A stretch of 64,000 bases of DNA from Candidatus Omnitrophota bacterium (GTDB lineage: Bacteria; Hinthialibacterota; Hinthialibacteria; Hinthialibacterales; Hinthialibacteraceae), in NCBI GenBank assembly GCA_013177805.1, contig JABLXU010000029.1, positions 1 to 64,000 of the forward strand, written 5' to 3'. Position 1 is the stretch's first letter. Every line of letters begins with the position of its first letter. Below are positions 56,008-64,000 of this stretch, in pieces. Under the pieces are notes generated by a model. The model searched no databases. It saw nothing but the letters and a program-made list of their open reading frames with translations, and was not told the origin of the DNA. A program made the position numbers and the translations under genes.

Positions 56008-56796
56008 CCCTCCGCTCCGGCGGCCCCGGCCGCCCCGCCGGTTGTTGGAGTTGCTCCGGCCCTCGGATTGACCGCTTCGGCGGCCACCCCCCGTGCCCCG
56101 GCTGCCGCCGGCACGCCGTTCGCTCGACGGTCCGCCCCCCCGGCCTCCCCGCCGTGCGTTAAACCGCCGCGGGGATTCGGACTTGTCAGCCGCGGCAATC
56201 ACCACCCGTTTGCGCATCCCTTCCCCCACGCTGAAGGTCGTGACGGCCGTGTTCTCTTTCAACGTCATATGAATGATCCGCCGTTCGGGCGCGGTGAGCG
56301 GCTCGGTGCGCAGATCCCGCTTGTTGCGCATGACCTGCTCGGCCATGCGCTCGGCCATGGCCTTGAGGTTTTCTTCCCGCCGGTCGCGGTAGTTGTCGAT
56401 ATCCACCACCACCTTGCGCCATTCTTCCTTATCCTCGTTGAGGTACCGGGCGATAAGATATTGCAGTGAATCCAGCGTCTGGCCGCGATGGCCGATCAAA
56501 CTGGCCGCTTCCTCGCCCAGAAGGACAGTGATGGTCTCGCCTTCCTCCTGAATTTGGACAGTGGTGGAAATCCCCATAAAACCGAGAATGTTGCGCAAAA
56601 ATACATTGGTGCGGATGCGGTCGTCCGGACGCAACGTCACCCGCACGCGGGCGGGCCGTGCGCCAATCCCCAAAAAGCCTTTCGACCCGGTTTCCAGGGG
56701 TTCCACTTCCACTTCCTGCCGTTCTGCGTTGAGTTGTTGTAAGGCGTTTTCCGTCGCCTGATCCAAGGTCTTCCCTTTACCAATTACTTCTTTCAT
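55966..56796 (-). CDS. khpB: RNA-binding protein KhpB (Jag)
   Basis: 276 residues. Jag_N domain (K-G-K-T-L-D-Q-A, G-S-K-G-F-L-G-I-G-A), KH domain (about 80-155, L-I-G-H-R-G-Q-T-L-D), R3H domain (about 160-215, R-R-I-I-H-M-T-L) and a long Arg/Gly/Ser-rich tail. GGAGGAAACC precedes the ATG at 56796. It is the last gene of the rpmH-rnpA-yidD-yidC-khpB cluster and regulates RNA in the cytoplasm. Confidence 0.9.
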   Translation of the reverse strand: MKEVIGKGKTLDQATENALQQLNAERQEVEVEPLETGSKGFLGIGARPARVRVTLRPDDRIRTNVFLRNILGFMGISTTVQIQEEGETITVLLGEEAASLIGHRGQTLDSLQYLIARYLNEDKEEWRKVVVDIDNYRDRREENLKAMAERMAEQVMRNKRDLRTEPLTAPERRIIHMTLKENTAVTTFSVGEGMRKRVVIAAADKSESPRRFNARRGGRGGGPSSERRAGGSRGTGGGRRSGQSEGRSNSNNRRGGRGRRSGGESRRTEPRASSEA

Positions 56797-56942
56797 GTGG
56801 TTTCCTCCATGGGAGCCCGGAGCAGGCCCGGGCGCCCGGCCTTCCCATACCGCGCGGCCATGCCGGATCTGTTCCATGTGGATTTCTCGGTTTTACCGTT
56901 TCTGGCTCCAATAGATTTTCGTTAATGGGCCGCGAAGGGGGA

Positions 56943-58865
56943 TTACTTGTCTTTCCCGCTTGCGGGAACCGGTTCCGGGCTGAATTTTTCCATCATTAAG
57001 CGTTGAACGACGTCGATAAAGATGCTGACCACGAAATACAGAATCACCCCCGAAGCGATCGACCAGAAGAAAAAGACGAAAATCAACGGGAAGATTTTCA
57101 TCATCGCCGCGTTGGGGCCCTCCATCTTCTGCTGGCTGGAGCTCCACAGCATCAATACCGCATACGCGATGGGCAGAATATTGATCGTGAATATGCTGGA
57201 ACCGATAGGGATGAAAAACGCCCCGTCAGGCGCGGACAAGTCATGAATCCAACCCACGAACGGCGCTCCCCGCAATTCCACCGCCATGGCGAAGGTGGCG
57301 TACAGCGCAATGAAAATGGGAATGGTGGTCAGCATCATCAGGCACCCCGAAAGGGGATTGACCTTATGTTTCTTAAATAGTTCCATCTGCTCTTTTTGCA
57401 GTTTCTGGGGATCATCCTTATAGCGGTTTTTCAGCTCGTTGATTTGCGGCTGCAAGGCCTGCATTTTCTTCATGGACCGGATTTGTTTTTGATACAGGGG
57501 CAGCATCAGGAGTTTGATGATCACTGTCAACAAAATGATCACCACCCCGTAATTCGGGACGATGGCATACAATCCCTGCAACAGCCGCAGCATCAGGTTG
57601 GCGATGGGGCCGACGATCCGGCGCAGGAAGATCTGCCGCGCGTCCTCCAATCCCGCCTGAGCTTTCGCCAGGTTGTCTTCGTCCATGGATCCCACGTACA
57701 CGGTGAACTTATCGGAATGCACCGCCCCGTCGAGGATGGGCGTCATCGGCATCCGGATTCCGGCATGGGGTTTGTAAATCGATTGAGCCTCGTTTTTTTG
57801 CGGAAACGAAATCCCCTTCAGGGCCATGCGCGTGGGCGTATGGGGAATCAGGGCGGCCAGGAAATATTTCTGCCCCACTCCGGCCCAGCCGACTGGCTTG
57901 CCGGTCACCAGATGGGTGGGAGCATCGGGCCCATATTCCCGGAGATAGGGAGTGCCCGAATTTTGCAATTCCGACAATAACGAAACGGCCGGCTGGGTGT
58001 GAATCGAACCTTCTTGCTGAATATAAACACTGTTGTCGGCATCCCAGCGGAACGAAGGGAAACCAAATCCCCCCATCCACATCACATCGTAAAAACCGTC
58101 CTGCTCGTAAGGGATCGGCTGCCCGCTTTGGTTGGTAATGCGGATTTCAAAATCCAGATGATAACTCTCGGGATAGAATCGGTAGATTTTCTCCAGTCTC
58201 ACCCCCTTTGAGTCGAGGCTGAAACGCACTTCCGTTCCAGCCGGGTCTGTGACCGTATAATGATCCGACGGCGTTTCGTAACTCAACGAAGCGTCCGTTC
58301 CCGCCCGGCCCCAACGTACCACCAAGCCCGCCCCGCTGGAATCGAAGTGAGGATCGATGGCGTCCACGAAGCGGGGATTGCCGGCCTGATGACTTTCCAG
58401 GCGGTTCAACTCCAATCGGGCCTTTTGCTGCATATACATCGTGCCACGGGAGGCTTGCAGGCGGAGAAAGCGGGGATCAGCAAGCAGTTCCCGGTATTGA
58501 GTCAACTGCCAAGATACCGGCACGGCGCCCCGGGTGCTGAAGGTCACCCGGTACAGGCCGCTTTCGACCGTAACCGGCCGGCCGTCTTCCCCCCCGGCCT
58601 GCCAGGGAAGCCATTCCCACGAGGAAACCGCCGGGGTGGCGCCGACTGGCCGCTCGGCCACCGCTTCGGCTTGATCCGGGGCCAGCGGAATGGAGGGCGT
58701 GGCCGGGGTAGGAATTTCCCCGTAAGGCGCCGGGATCTCGGTGGGTGTGGCCGCTTCGCGGGCTTTCCGTTCTTCGGACAGTTTTTGGGCATTAAACCAG
58801 CTGAACGCCAGAATGATCAGCATGGACAACGCAAAGCATAAAGCCAATCGTTTTTCTGTATCCAT
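56943..58865 (-). CDS. yidC: Membrane protein insertase YidC
   Basis: 640 residues, the long Gram-negative form. An N-terminal anchor helix (about 8-24), a large periplasmic beta domain (about 60-400) and the conserved C-terminal insertase core with five helices (P-I-A-N-L-M-L-R-L-L-Q, L-P-L-Y-Q-K-Q, N-P-L-S-G-C-L). It inserts membrane proteins alone or with Sec. The second-last helix region has F-F-W-S-I-A-S-G-V-I-L-Y. Confidence 0.95.
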   Translation of the reverse strand: MDTEKRLALCFALSMLIILAFSWFNAQKLSEERKAREAATPTEIPAPYGEIPTPATPSIPLAPDQAEAVAERPVGATPAVSSWEWLPWQAGGEDGRPVTVESGLYRVTFSTRGAVPVSWQLTQYRELLADPRFLRLQASRGTMYMQQKARLELNRLESHQAGNPRFVDAIDPHFDSSGAGLVVRWGRAGTDASLSYETPSDHYTVTDPAGTEVRFSLDSKGVRLEKIYRFYPESYHLDFEIRITNQSGQPIPYEQDGFYDVMWMGGFGFPSFRWDADNSVYIQQEGSIHTQPAVSLLSELQNSGTPYLREYGPDAPTHLVTGKPVGWAGVGQKYFLAALIPHTPTRMALKGISFPQKNEAQSIYKPHAGIRMPMTPILDGAVHSDKFTVYVGSMDEDNLAKAQAGLEDARQIFLRRIVGPIANLMLRLLQGLYAIVPNYGVVIILLTVIIKLLMLPLYQKQIRSMKKMQALQPQINELKNRYKDDPQKLQKEQMELFKKHKVNPLSGCLMMLTTIPIFIALYATFAMAVELRGAPFVGWIHDLSAPDGAFFIPIGSSIFTINILPIAYAVLMLWSSSQQKMEGPNAAMMKIFPLIFVFFFWSIASGVILYFVVSIFIDVVQRLMMEKFSPEPVPASGKDK

Positions 58866-58895
58866 GAAACCATCACTAGAAAGAATTCATGACCG

Positions 58896-59192
58896 CTAGG
58901 GCTGGGGCCTCTCCTTGCGGGACGCAGGCTCCGGCGGGTAATCTACCCCGCCTGGGTGAAAAGGGTGGCATTTCAACAGCCGTTTGAGAGCAAGATATCC
59001 CCCTTTGACCAATCCATGGGAGCCAATCACTTCCACCGCGTAGACGGAACAGGTGGGGTAAAACCGGCACGCTGGAAGCATGTAAGGGGAGATCCAGTGA
59101 TGATACCCTTTCAACAGGATGATCACCACCCGCGCCGGCAGGAAACCCATCCCGCGAATCAATCCGGCCACGATACCTCCCTGGGTCCGCAT
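58896..59192 (-). CDS. yidD: Membrane protein insertion efficiency factor YidD
   Basis: 98 residues. The family signature is clear: [24 protein letters not shown] and [14 protein letters not shown] 59192 is used; a GTG at 59198 is possible. It lies between rnpA and yidC, as usual. Confidence 0.92.
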   Translation of the reverse strand: MRTQGGIVAGLIRGMGFLPARVVIILLKGYHHWISPYMLPACRFYPTCSVYAVEVIGSHGLVKGGYLALKRLLKCHPFHPGGVDYPPEPASRKERPQP

Positions 59193-59214
59193 TTCCACCG
59201 GCCGACAGCCGCGC

Positions 59215-59571
59215 TTAGGAGGTATCCAACAAGCGCCCCCGTCTCAACAAACCGGCAATCTCATCCACGAGTTGCGGATAGGCCGCCTCCGCGATCGGCC
59301 GTTTCGCCCGGATGACTACGTCTGCCGGTTGGGTGAAACGGCCCTTGGCACGGCGGAAAATCTCACGCAAGCGCCGTTTGACGCGATTGCGGGTAACCGC
59401 GTTACCGACTGCCCGGCTCACGACCACCCCCAACCGCGATACGGGGCGGCCACCGTGGAGCACATGGACGACGCAATAAGTCCCGTGCAATCCAGGCCGC
59501 CGTAAAACCGCTTCGATCTCGGACTTTTTCCGTACTCGTTCCGCCCGGCGAAACCGTTCATCCACTCTCAC
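59215..59571 (-). CDS. rnpA: Ribonuclease P protein component
   Basis: 118 residues, basic. The RNR motif [13 protein letters not shown] and K-K-S-E-I-E-A-V-L are typical. It binds RNase P RNA for tRNA 5' maturation. The rpmH gene lies 97 bp upstream. Confidence 0.93.
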   Translation of the reverse strand: MRVDERFRRAERVRKKSEIEAVLRRPGLHGTYCVVHVLHGGRPVSRLGVVVSRAVGNAVTRNRVKRRLREIFRRAKGRFTQPADVVIRAKRPIAEAAYPQLVDEIAGLLRRGRLLDTS

Positions 59572-59667
59572 TGTCTAGGCCTGCCAGGAATCAATCCACG
59601 GCCGTTCGCCTAACCGGATAGGAAAATGACCCGCGACAAGCAGGCTAACTCCTTGCACTGTGGAATC

Positions 59668-59829
59668 TTACAACATCTTCAGCCCCATGGATTCCGACAC
59701 CGTCAACCGATGGCGGCCTTTTTGCCGGCGGCGGCGCAAAACATCCCGGCCACCCTTCGTTTTCATCCGGGCCCGAAAGCCATGCGTCCGAATTCGCTTG
59801 ATGTTGCTGGGTTGATAAGTTCGTTTCAT
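59668..59829 (-). CDS. rpmH: 50S ribosomal protein L34
   Basis: 53 residues: [39 protein letters not shown]. Most L34 proteins end near residue 44-46; this one has an extension S-E-S-M-G-L-K-M-L. It is first in the rpmH-rnpA-yidD-yidC-khpB cluster, with a promoter 53 bp upstream. Confidence 0.95.
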   Translation of the reverse strand: MKRTYQPSNIKRIRTHGFRARMKTKGGRDVLRRRRQKGRHRLTVSESMGLKML

Positions 59830-59881
59830 TTTTCGTTATCGTACTTTATTCTAGTTTTTTAAGCGAGTTAGATCAGATCAA

Positions 59882-59909
59882 AGCATAACCCGCCCCCGTC
59901 CCCAGTCAA
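59882..59909 (-). promoter_or_regulatory. Promoter of the rpmH cluster
   Basis: Minus-strand -35 TTGACT (59909-59904), 16-bp GC-rich spacer, -10 TATGCT (59887-59882). The predicted start is about 45 nt before the L34 ATG. Confidence 0.65.
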
Positions 59910-60479
59910 GCCGGTCATCCCCACGCGCGGCCCGGGAAGGGCTTTCGGCACAACACAACCAATGCTCTCCGCCTGGGATGAGGCGCCCACTTTGGATCTC
60001 ATTTTAGGCATGAATGGATACGAAACGAATCCAAAGAAGAGAATTTGAACCGCAAAACGCGAATTTGTCAATCCGGCAATAAAACGCGCCGCGGCCGGCC
60101 ATTTTGCCTCAATCATCCGAAATTCAAAGACTTATCCTACACTAAGCCATGGGCAATTTCCGAACTTTTTTCCAGTATGGGGCATTCAACGCATTTGGTC
60201 CATAATTTGCTAATATTCTCAGTGTTAGCTGAGAACCCATGGGGTACGATTATCCTGACAGAGGCATGGGCCTGGAATACAATTGGTTATAGAGAGTCGT
60301 TTCAATGGTTGTCACGAATACGGCAAGCCATGCTTCTTGAAAAAACAGGTTGCCATGATGGCTTATCGGACAAAAAAGAATAACTTGGTGGTGAGTGAAC
60401 CGTTGCAGATTCACAAGAGTTTACAAAAGGGGATTACTTCTCACCCGGCCGAACGTTTAAGACATACGAGGTGAAGATC
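59910..60479. other. Intergenic region between rpmH and hsp20
   Basis: About 570 bp between divergent genes. dnaA, which often precedes rpmH, is absent and no cluster of DnaA boxes is seen. It contains one inverted repeat (60216-60235). A CTTGAAA...CCATGAT pair (60338-60359) faintly resembles a heat-shock promoter but the spacing is short. Confidence 0.45.
60216..60235. promoter_or_regulatory. Inverted repeat upstream of hsp20
   Basis: TTCTCAG (60216-60222), TGTTAG loop, CTGAGAA (60229-60235). It is a possible operator or leader hairpin about 245 bp before the Hsp20 ATG. It is not a CIRCE element. Confidence 0.45.
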
Positions 60480-60929
60480 ATGTTCAACACTCCTCCCAGT
60501 CATCGATCGTCCTGCGGCGGACCAAATTCGTTCCGGTTGGCGTTGGCCCAAATCCCCAAACTGAGCCCCTATGAGGCCACCACGGCCGGAGATTCATCCT
60601 GGAGTCCCGCGGTGGATATCTTTGAAGACATCTCGCATTTCATTGTCAACGCTCAATTGCCTGGCATTGATCCAGACGGCGTCGAAGTGGTGGTTGACGA
60701 ACGCAGCCTGACAATTTCCGGCCGCAAGCAGTGGGCCCCGGCCGGATACAAGCCGGATACCGTGATTTCCGAAAAAAGCCGGGGACCTTTCCGGCGCGAT
60801 TTGGCCCTGCCGGCGCCGGTCAAGACGCACGAAGTCCGTTGTTGCTTCACCGACGGCGTATTGACTATCCTATTGCCCAAAAACGAACAAAAACCTCTGA
60901 CTCCGATCAAGATCCACTTTATCCGCTGA
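60480..60929 (+). CDS. Small heat shock protein Hsp20
   Basis: 149 residues. The alpha-crystallin domain spans about 44-140: V-D-I-F-E-D, A-Q-L-P-G-I, S-L-T-I-S-G, R-G-P-F-R-R and the terminal G-V-L-T-I-L-L-P-K. C-terminal I-K-I resembles the I-x-I anchor. GAGGTG precedes the ATG at 60480. It is an ATP-independent holdase chaperone in the cytoplasm. Confidence 0.92.
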   Translation: MFNTPPSHRSSCGGPNSFRLALAQIPKLSPYEATTAGDSSWSPAVDIFEDISHFIVNAQLPGIDPDGVEVVVDERSLTISGRKQWAPAGYKPDTVISEKSRGPFRRDLALPAPVKTHEVRCCFTDGVLTILLPKNEQKPLTPIKIHFIR

Positions 60930-61446
60930 ATTCCCTCCCAACGCATCAAACTCCGGGGCTGGAACTCCAGCCGGCGGTGATCTGACGCAAGGTGATGCAA
61001 GGCAACCAGTGCGGCCGCGGCGCTGACCCTAGCGGTATTGATGCGCGTTTTCCACAACCGGAAATTGTGTTTCTCCTATCCCCTGTCCCCCCTTGTTTCG
61101 GCTCTCCGGAACTTTGTCCGAACGGAACATCTCCAGCCTTTCCCGCCGGTTCGTATTTCAGACAAGTGACCTGATACTATTTTTTTATTACGCCTTTTTT
61201 ATTACACCAACATAATATTTTTTATGGGATTCCATTTTCTACACTGTTTGCGCGCCGATGCGATCACTCCTGGATTGATCGCTTGTTGAGGGTATGGAAG
61301 ACGTTCCGGCATTAAGTGAAAATCCAACTGATTTGTTCTAGATATTGGGGTGAGGGCAGCCCGGCAAGGGCCGAATCCATCCATTCCCGGCAATTGCGAA
61401 TATAGCGGCATTTCATGAACACGCCGACGCTTCTCATATCCCCTCC
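60930..61446. other. Intergenic region
   Basis: 517 bp between convergent genes. A hairpin GGCTGG-AACT-CCAGCC (60957-60972) follows hsp20 without a U-tract. TTTTTTATTAC occurs twice (61181-61191, 61195-61205). No gene is supported. Confidence 0.45.
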
Positions 61447-62340
61447 TCAGTTCTCATAGAAAGAGGAAGTCCCGCTGACTCGGGCATGCGCAATCACAAA
61501 ATCCACCAGATCCTGATCCTGAAACCAACCCTCCCACATGGTATGCCCTTGCCCCGGAACCACCTTGAGCGTAATGGGGCCTCCCAACTTTTGATACCGG
61601 CGGGCCAATTCACCGGAATTCATATCCAGAGGCACAACGGTATCGCTGTCTCCATGAATGTGGTAAATCGGGACACGCGCCTTCGCGAGCGGTCCCAGGC
61701 GGTCGATGGGATTGTGATACTCAATCTGCGCCGCCAATTGTTCTTCTGTAAAACGGTACGCGCCACAGGCTTGTTTCAGTCCCGGGTAACTGATGAGGTT
61801 GCAAACCGGATAAATCCCGGCGATGCAAACCACCGACCGGGGATGTTCAACCGCCCAGTTGTAAAGCATAAGACCCCCGCGGCTTCGCATCAACAAGCAA
61901 GGAAAGTGGGAATACGGGCGCCGATGCACCATTTCTTCGTAGAAGGCGGTATACAAGGCACGCCCGTCCGGGCTGCCATACGACTCGCCCACATCGATCC
62001 CCGCGATGGCGATCCCCGCCGCCTGAAACCGCTCAAACATCCATTTCTCCTCGGGTCCGGGCAGACCAGGCAAGGTCGGGGCATACCATACCCAAGGGAT
62101 CGCGGAATCGTCAGCGAGCGGGGTAGGCGGAATGACGAAGGCGGCGCGTCCCGCCACTTTGAATTCTTCTCCTTTGAGCGGCAACACCTTGGCAGCGGTA
62201 TCCTTGGATTCCTCCGCTTGGAGGCCCTGGGTGGAGACCGGCAGAATCAACGCCAGGAAGATTGCCCCCCAGAATCCTCCCCGGCCGGCCCATATCACCC
62301 CATTCGCCCTTCCTTCATGTCGAGAAGACCATCCAGTCAT
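61447..62340 (-). CDS. Secreted alpha/beta hydrolase
   Basis: 297 residues. A hydrophobic signal segment (F-W-G-A-I-F-L-A-L-I-L) lies near residue 30. The hydrolase fold shows a nucleophile elbow L-M-R-S-R-G-G, an acid loop H-G-D-S-D-T-V-V-P and the catalytic His in G-Q-G-H-T-M-W. The elbow lacks the first Gly of G-x-S-x-G. It resembles secreted peptidase/esterase-like hydrolases. AAAGGA precedes the ATG. Substrate unknown. Confidence 0.8.
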   Translation of the reverse strand: MTGWSSRHEGRANGVIWAGRGGFWGAIFLALILPVSTQGLQAEESKDTAAKVLPLKGEEFKVAGRAAFVIPPTPLADDSAIPWVWYAPTLPGLPGPEEKWMFERFQAAGIAIAGIDVGESYGSPDGRALYTAFYEEMVHRRPYSHFPCLLMRSRGGLMLYNWAVEHPRSVVCIAGIYPVCNLISYPGLKQACGAYRFTEEQLAAQIEYHNPIDRLGPLAKARVPIYHIHGDSDTVVPLDMNSGELARRYQKLGGPITLKVVPGQGHTMWEGWFQDQDLVDFVIAHARVSGTSSFYEN

Positions 62341-62462
62341 GGCTTATCCTTTCTTCCCATCGCGGATTACCCGGATTCTCCTCTTTTTAAACTGGCTCTT
62401 GAAGGCTGCCCGGCTTTCACATACCTCACACTTACAAAAACGTTCGGATTGTTTCTATACAA

Positions 62463-63815
62463 TTAGGATATCGGGTAATACGCAGCGGCGGGGGCGGCAT
62501 TCACGGGAAAGATCATCCCGGGATGGGTAATGGATGGCGGCAAGCCGGGATGAGACCGGACAGCCGCTAGAAACTCCTTCACTTGGTCCCGGCGCACCAC
62601 ATTGACGGTACAGCCGCCGAATCCCGCTCCCGTCAGGCGCGCGCCAACGGCTCCGGACTCCATGGCGATCCGTACCAATTGATCCAGGGGCGGACAGGAG
62701 ATTTCAAAATCATCGCGGGCGCTCGCGTGACCTTCCAGCATCAATTCGCCGAACGCCTCCATCTCGCCACGGTCCAGCAGTTCCCGGCTTTTCACCACCC
62801 GCAAGGCTTCACGCGCCACGTGACGATACCGCTTTCCACAATGAAAGCGCGGCCCCGAATCCCCAGGATCACCGGGAATGGAACAATCCCGCAGAATTTC
62901 GATCACCCGGGATTCCTCGCCCAGGGCCTGGACCAGTTCGGAATAACGATAGGTATCCCGCAGCGCCGATTCGGCTAAATCCCGGATCTCCGTATAGGAG
63001 AAATGGAAGGGAGGTCGCAATAAATCCCCCAGGCGTTGGAATTGACTTTCCCACCCATTCCGGGCTAAGGCCTGGTTCAACAACCGCGCGGCCAGACGGC
63101 ATTCCGCCGAACGGAAATTGTAGGCCCGCAAAGCACTTTCCGATTTTTTCGCCCGGACACCGCTGTCGCAGAGCACCACGGCATACTCCTTGGGCCAGGA
63201 CACGGGCTGAGCCCGTAAGGGGAAAAAATCAATCTGCAACGCATGATCCGGCTGGCCCAACAGACACACAGCCTGATCCATTCCGCCCCCCCGGGTGCCG
63301 ACATACCATTCCGCTTCCGCCATCCATTCCGCGAGGGTAAGGCGGCCGACGGTGCGGTGATGGACATGAAGCAAAGTCATTGCGGAAGCCACCACCAACG
63401 CGGAGGAAGACGACAAACCCGCCTCTGCCGGAATGTTGCCGGCTATGACCATATCACACCCGGTCATCCCCTCCCGTTCATCCGGGCACAACTTCGCGAG
63501 AATCCCTTGCATCCCCGCTTTGATGTAGTTCATCCAGTGGCCTTGCGGATGTTTCGGAATGGCCGGTGCCAACTCAAAGGATTCAATTTCATGCCCCCAA
63601 TCCAGAGCCACGGCGCGGACACGGCGGCCGTCCCGGGGGCGCGCGGCTATGGCAATGCAGCGGTCGATCGCCATGGGTAAAACCGGCAATCCATTGTAAT
63701 CGGTATGCTCGCCAAGCAAATTCACCCGGCCGGGGGCGCGGACGCAAAAGGCGGCGGGGAGTCCATACTGCCTGCGGAATTCATCGGCGGCGCGCTCGAG
63801 TAACGATTCGCTCAT
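62463..63815 (-). CDS. Galactokinase (GHMP family)
   Basis: 450 residues. G-R-V-N-L-L-G-E-H-T-D-Y-N-G (the galactokinase signature), G-L-S-S-S-S-A-L (ATP loop) and T-G-A-G-F-G-G-C (third GHMP motif) are all present, along with an M-D-Q near the catalytic Asp. It phosphorylates galactose, or a related sugar such as N-acetylgalactosamine, in the cytoplasm. It starts 6 bp after the upstream nucleotidyltransferase stop, so the two are an operon. Confidence 0.9.
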   Translation of the reverse strand: MSESLLERAADEFRRQYGLPAAFCVRAPGRVNLLGEHTDYNGLPVLPMAIDRCIAIAARPRDGRRVRAVALDWGHEIESFELAPAIPKHPQGHWMNYIKAGMQGILAKLCPDEREGMTGCDMVIAGNIPAEAGLSSSSALVVASAMTLLHVHHRTVGRLTLAEWMAEAEWYVGTRGGGMDQAVCLLGQPDHALQIDFFPLRAQPVSWPKEYAVVLCDSGVRAKKSESALRAYNFRSAECRLAARLLNQALARNGWESQFQRLGDLLRPPFHFSYTEIRDLAESALRDTYRYSELVQALGEESRVIEILRDCSIPGDPGDSGPRFHCGKRYRHVAREALRVVKSRELLDRGEMEAFGELMLEGHASARDDFEISCPPLDQLVRIAMESGAVGARLTGAGFGGCTVNVVRRDQVKEFLAAVRSHPGLPPSITHPGMIFPVNAAPAAAYYPIS

Positions 63816-63821
63816 CGATCC

Positions 63822-64000
63822 TCAAGAATGACCGGTACGGTTTTGAGAAATATTGGTCAGGATGTTCTCATCTTCTTCAATTAAGCGCCGTAATTGTTCC
63901 ACGTCTTCGGGAGTCGCCAGATCGCCCCAAAATCCTTTCAAGGGAAGAGCCCCAACGGCACGGCCATCCTCGATCATCAGGCGAATGGCATCGGTCAATT
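63822..64000 (-). CDS. Sugar-phosphate nucleotidyltransferase, C-terminal end (partial)
   Basis: The gene runs off the window edge. The visible 58 C-terminal residues contain L-T-D-A-I-R, G-A-L-P-L-K-G-F-W-G-D-L-A-T-P-E-D, the end of the nucleotidyltransferase fold (compare W-x-D-I-G-T-P-E-D in GlmU/RmlA-type enzymes). Next to galactokinase it probably activates the sugar-1-phosphate. Confidence 0.7.
   Translation of the reverse strand, partial: LTDAIRLMIEDGRAVGALPLKGFWGDLATPEDVEQLRRLIEEDENILTNISQNRTGHS

Noticed and set aside
59830..60479. Replication origin next to rpmH
   Set aside because: No dnaA gene and no cluster of TTATCCACA-like boxes; only scattered partial matches.
1..64000. CRISPR arrays, tRNA or rRNA genes, transposases
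   Set aside because: No regularly spaced repeats, no cloverleaf-like T-loop/acceptor pairs and no transposase or integrase motifs were found by reading both strands.

Overview
The window comes from a diderm (Gram-negative type) bacterium with moderately high GC. It encodes a CMP-KDO synthetase (kdsB), an O-antigen-ligase-like membrane protein, a YidC of the long Gram-negative form, GspG-like pseudopilins and many Sec-exported surface proteins. Gene content and protein style (secreted carbohydrate-binding-like proteins, pseudopilins ending in a common I-R-V-L-P tail, GH109-like oxidoreductase, GT87 membrane glycosyltransferases) suggest a poorly studied candidate phylum or a PVC/FCB-like lineage. 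I cannot name the taxon. No tRNA, rRNA, CRISPR array, phage or transposase gene was recognised.

Layout. 1-9.3 kb: two overlapping multi-membrane glycosyltransferase-like genes, then a LuxR-type response regulator whose 5' leader holds a c-di-GMP-I (GEMM) riboswitch with a built-in terminator, then a zinc-ribbon/TPR membrane protein and a large membrane glycosyltransferase that appears frameshifted at a T-homopolymer. 9.3-15 kb: carbohydrate catabolism (Tat-exported GH109-like protein, DapA/NanA-family lyase, cyclase) and a surface protein with a duplicated domain. 14-21 kb: a minus-strand run of cyclase, S41 protease, O-antigen ligase with C-terminal helical repeats, sensor histidine kinase and DUF4159 protein. 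21-31 kb: MBL hydrolase, a secreted protein with a PEP-synthase-like domain, a DHS-fold protein, kdsB, a sugar epimerase and an RmlA-type nucleotidyltransferase. 31-44 kb: a giant surface protein (CAP domain, three repeated modules, Pro/Thr linkers), a TadG-like protein, a second GT87 gene, a CBM9-like secreted protein, three tandem pseudopilins under a clear promoter, and a secreted ThuA-isochorismatase fusion. 44-54 kb: a STAS-REC regulator, ald, a zinc dehydrogenase, msrA, a class II aldolase, two CDP-alcohol phosphatidyltransferases, a secreted repeat protein and rel/spoT. 55-60 kb: the conserved rpmH-rnpA-yidD-yidC-khpB cluster, downstream of which a toxin-antitoxin pair lies between two 113-bp copies of the khpB 3' end. 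60-64 kb: Hsp20, a secreted hydrolase, galactokinase and the end of a sugar nucleotidyltransferase.

Most interesting signals. (1) Four unrelated Sec-exported proteins end exactly in W-x-[LIM]-Y-COOH (WDLY, WGMY, WPLY, WAIY), which looks like an undescribed C-terminal sorting tag. (2) The c-di-GMP riboswitch controls a response regulator whose phosphorylation pocket lacks an acidic residue. (3) A toxin-antitoxin module is bounded by long direct repeats that regenerate the 3' end and terminator of khpB.
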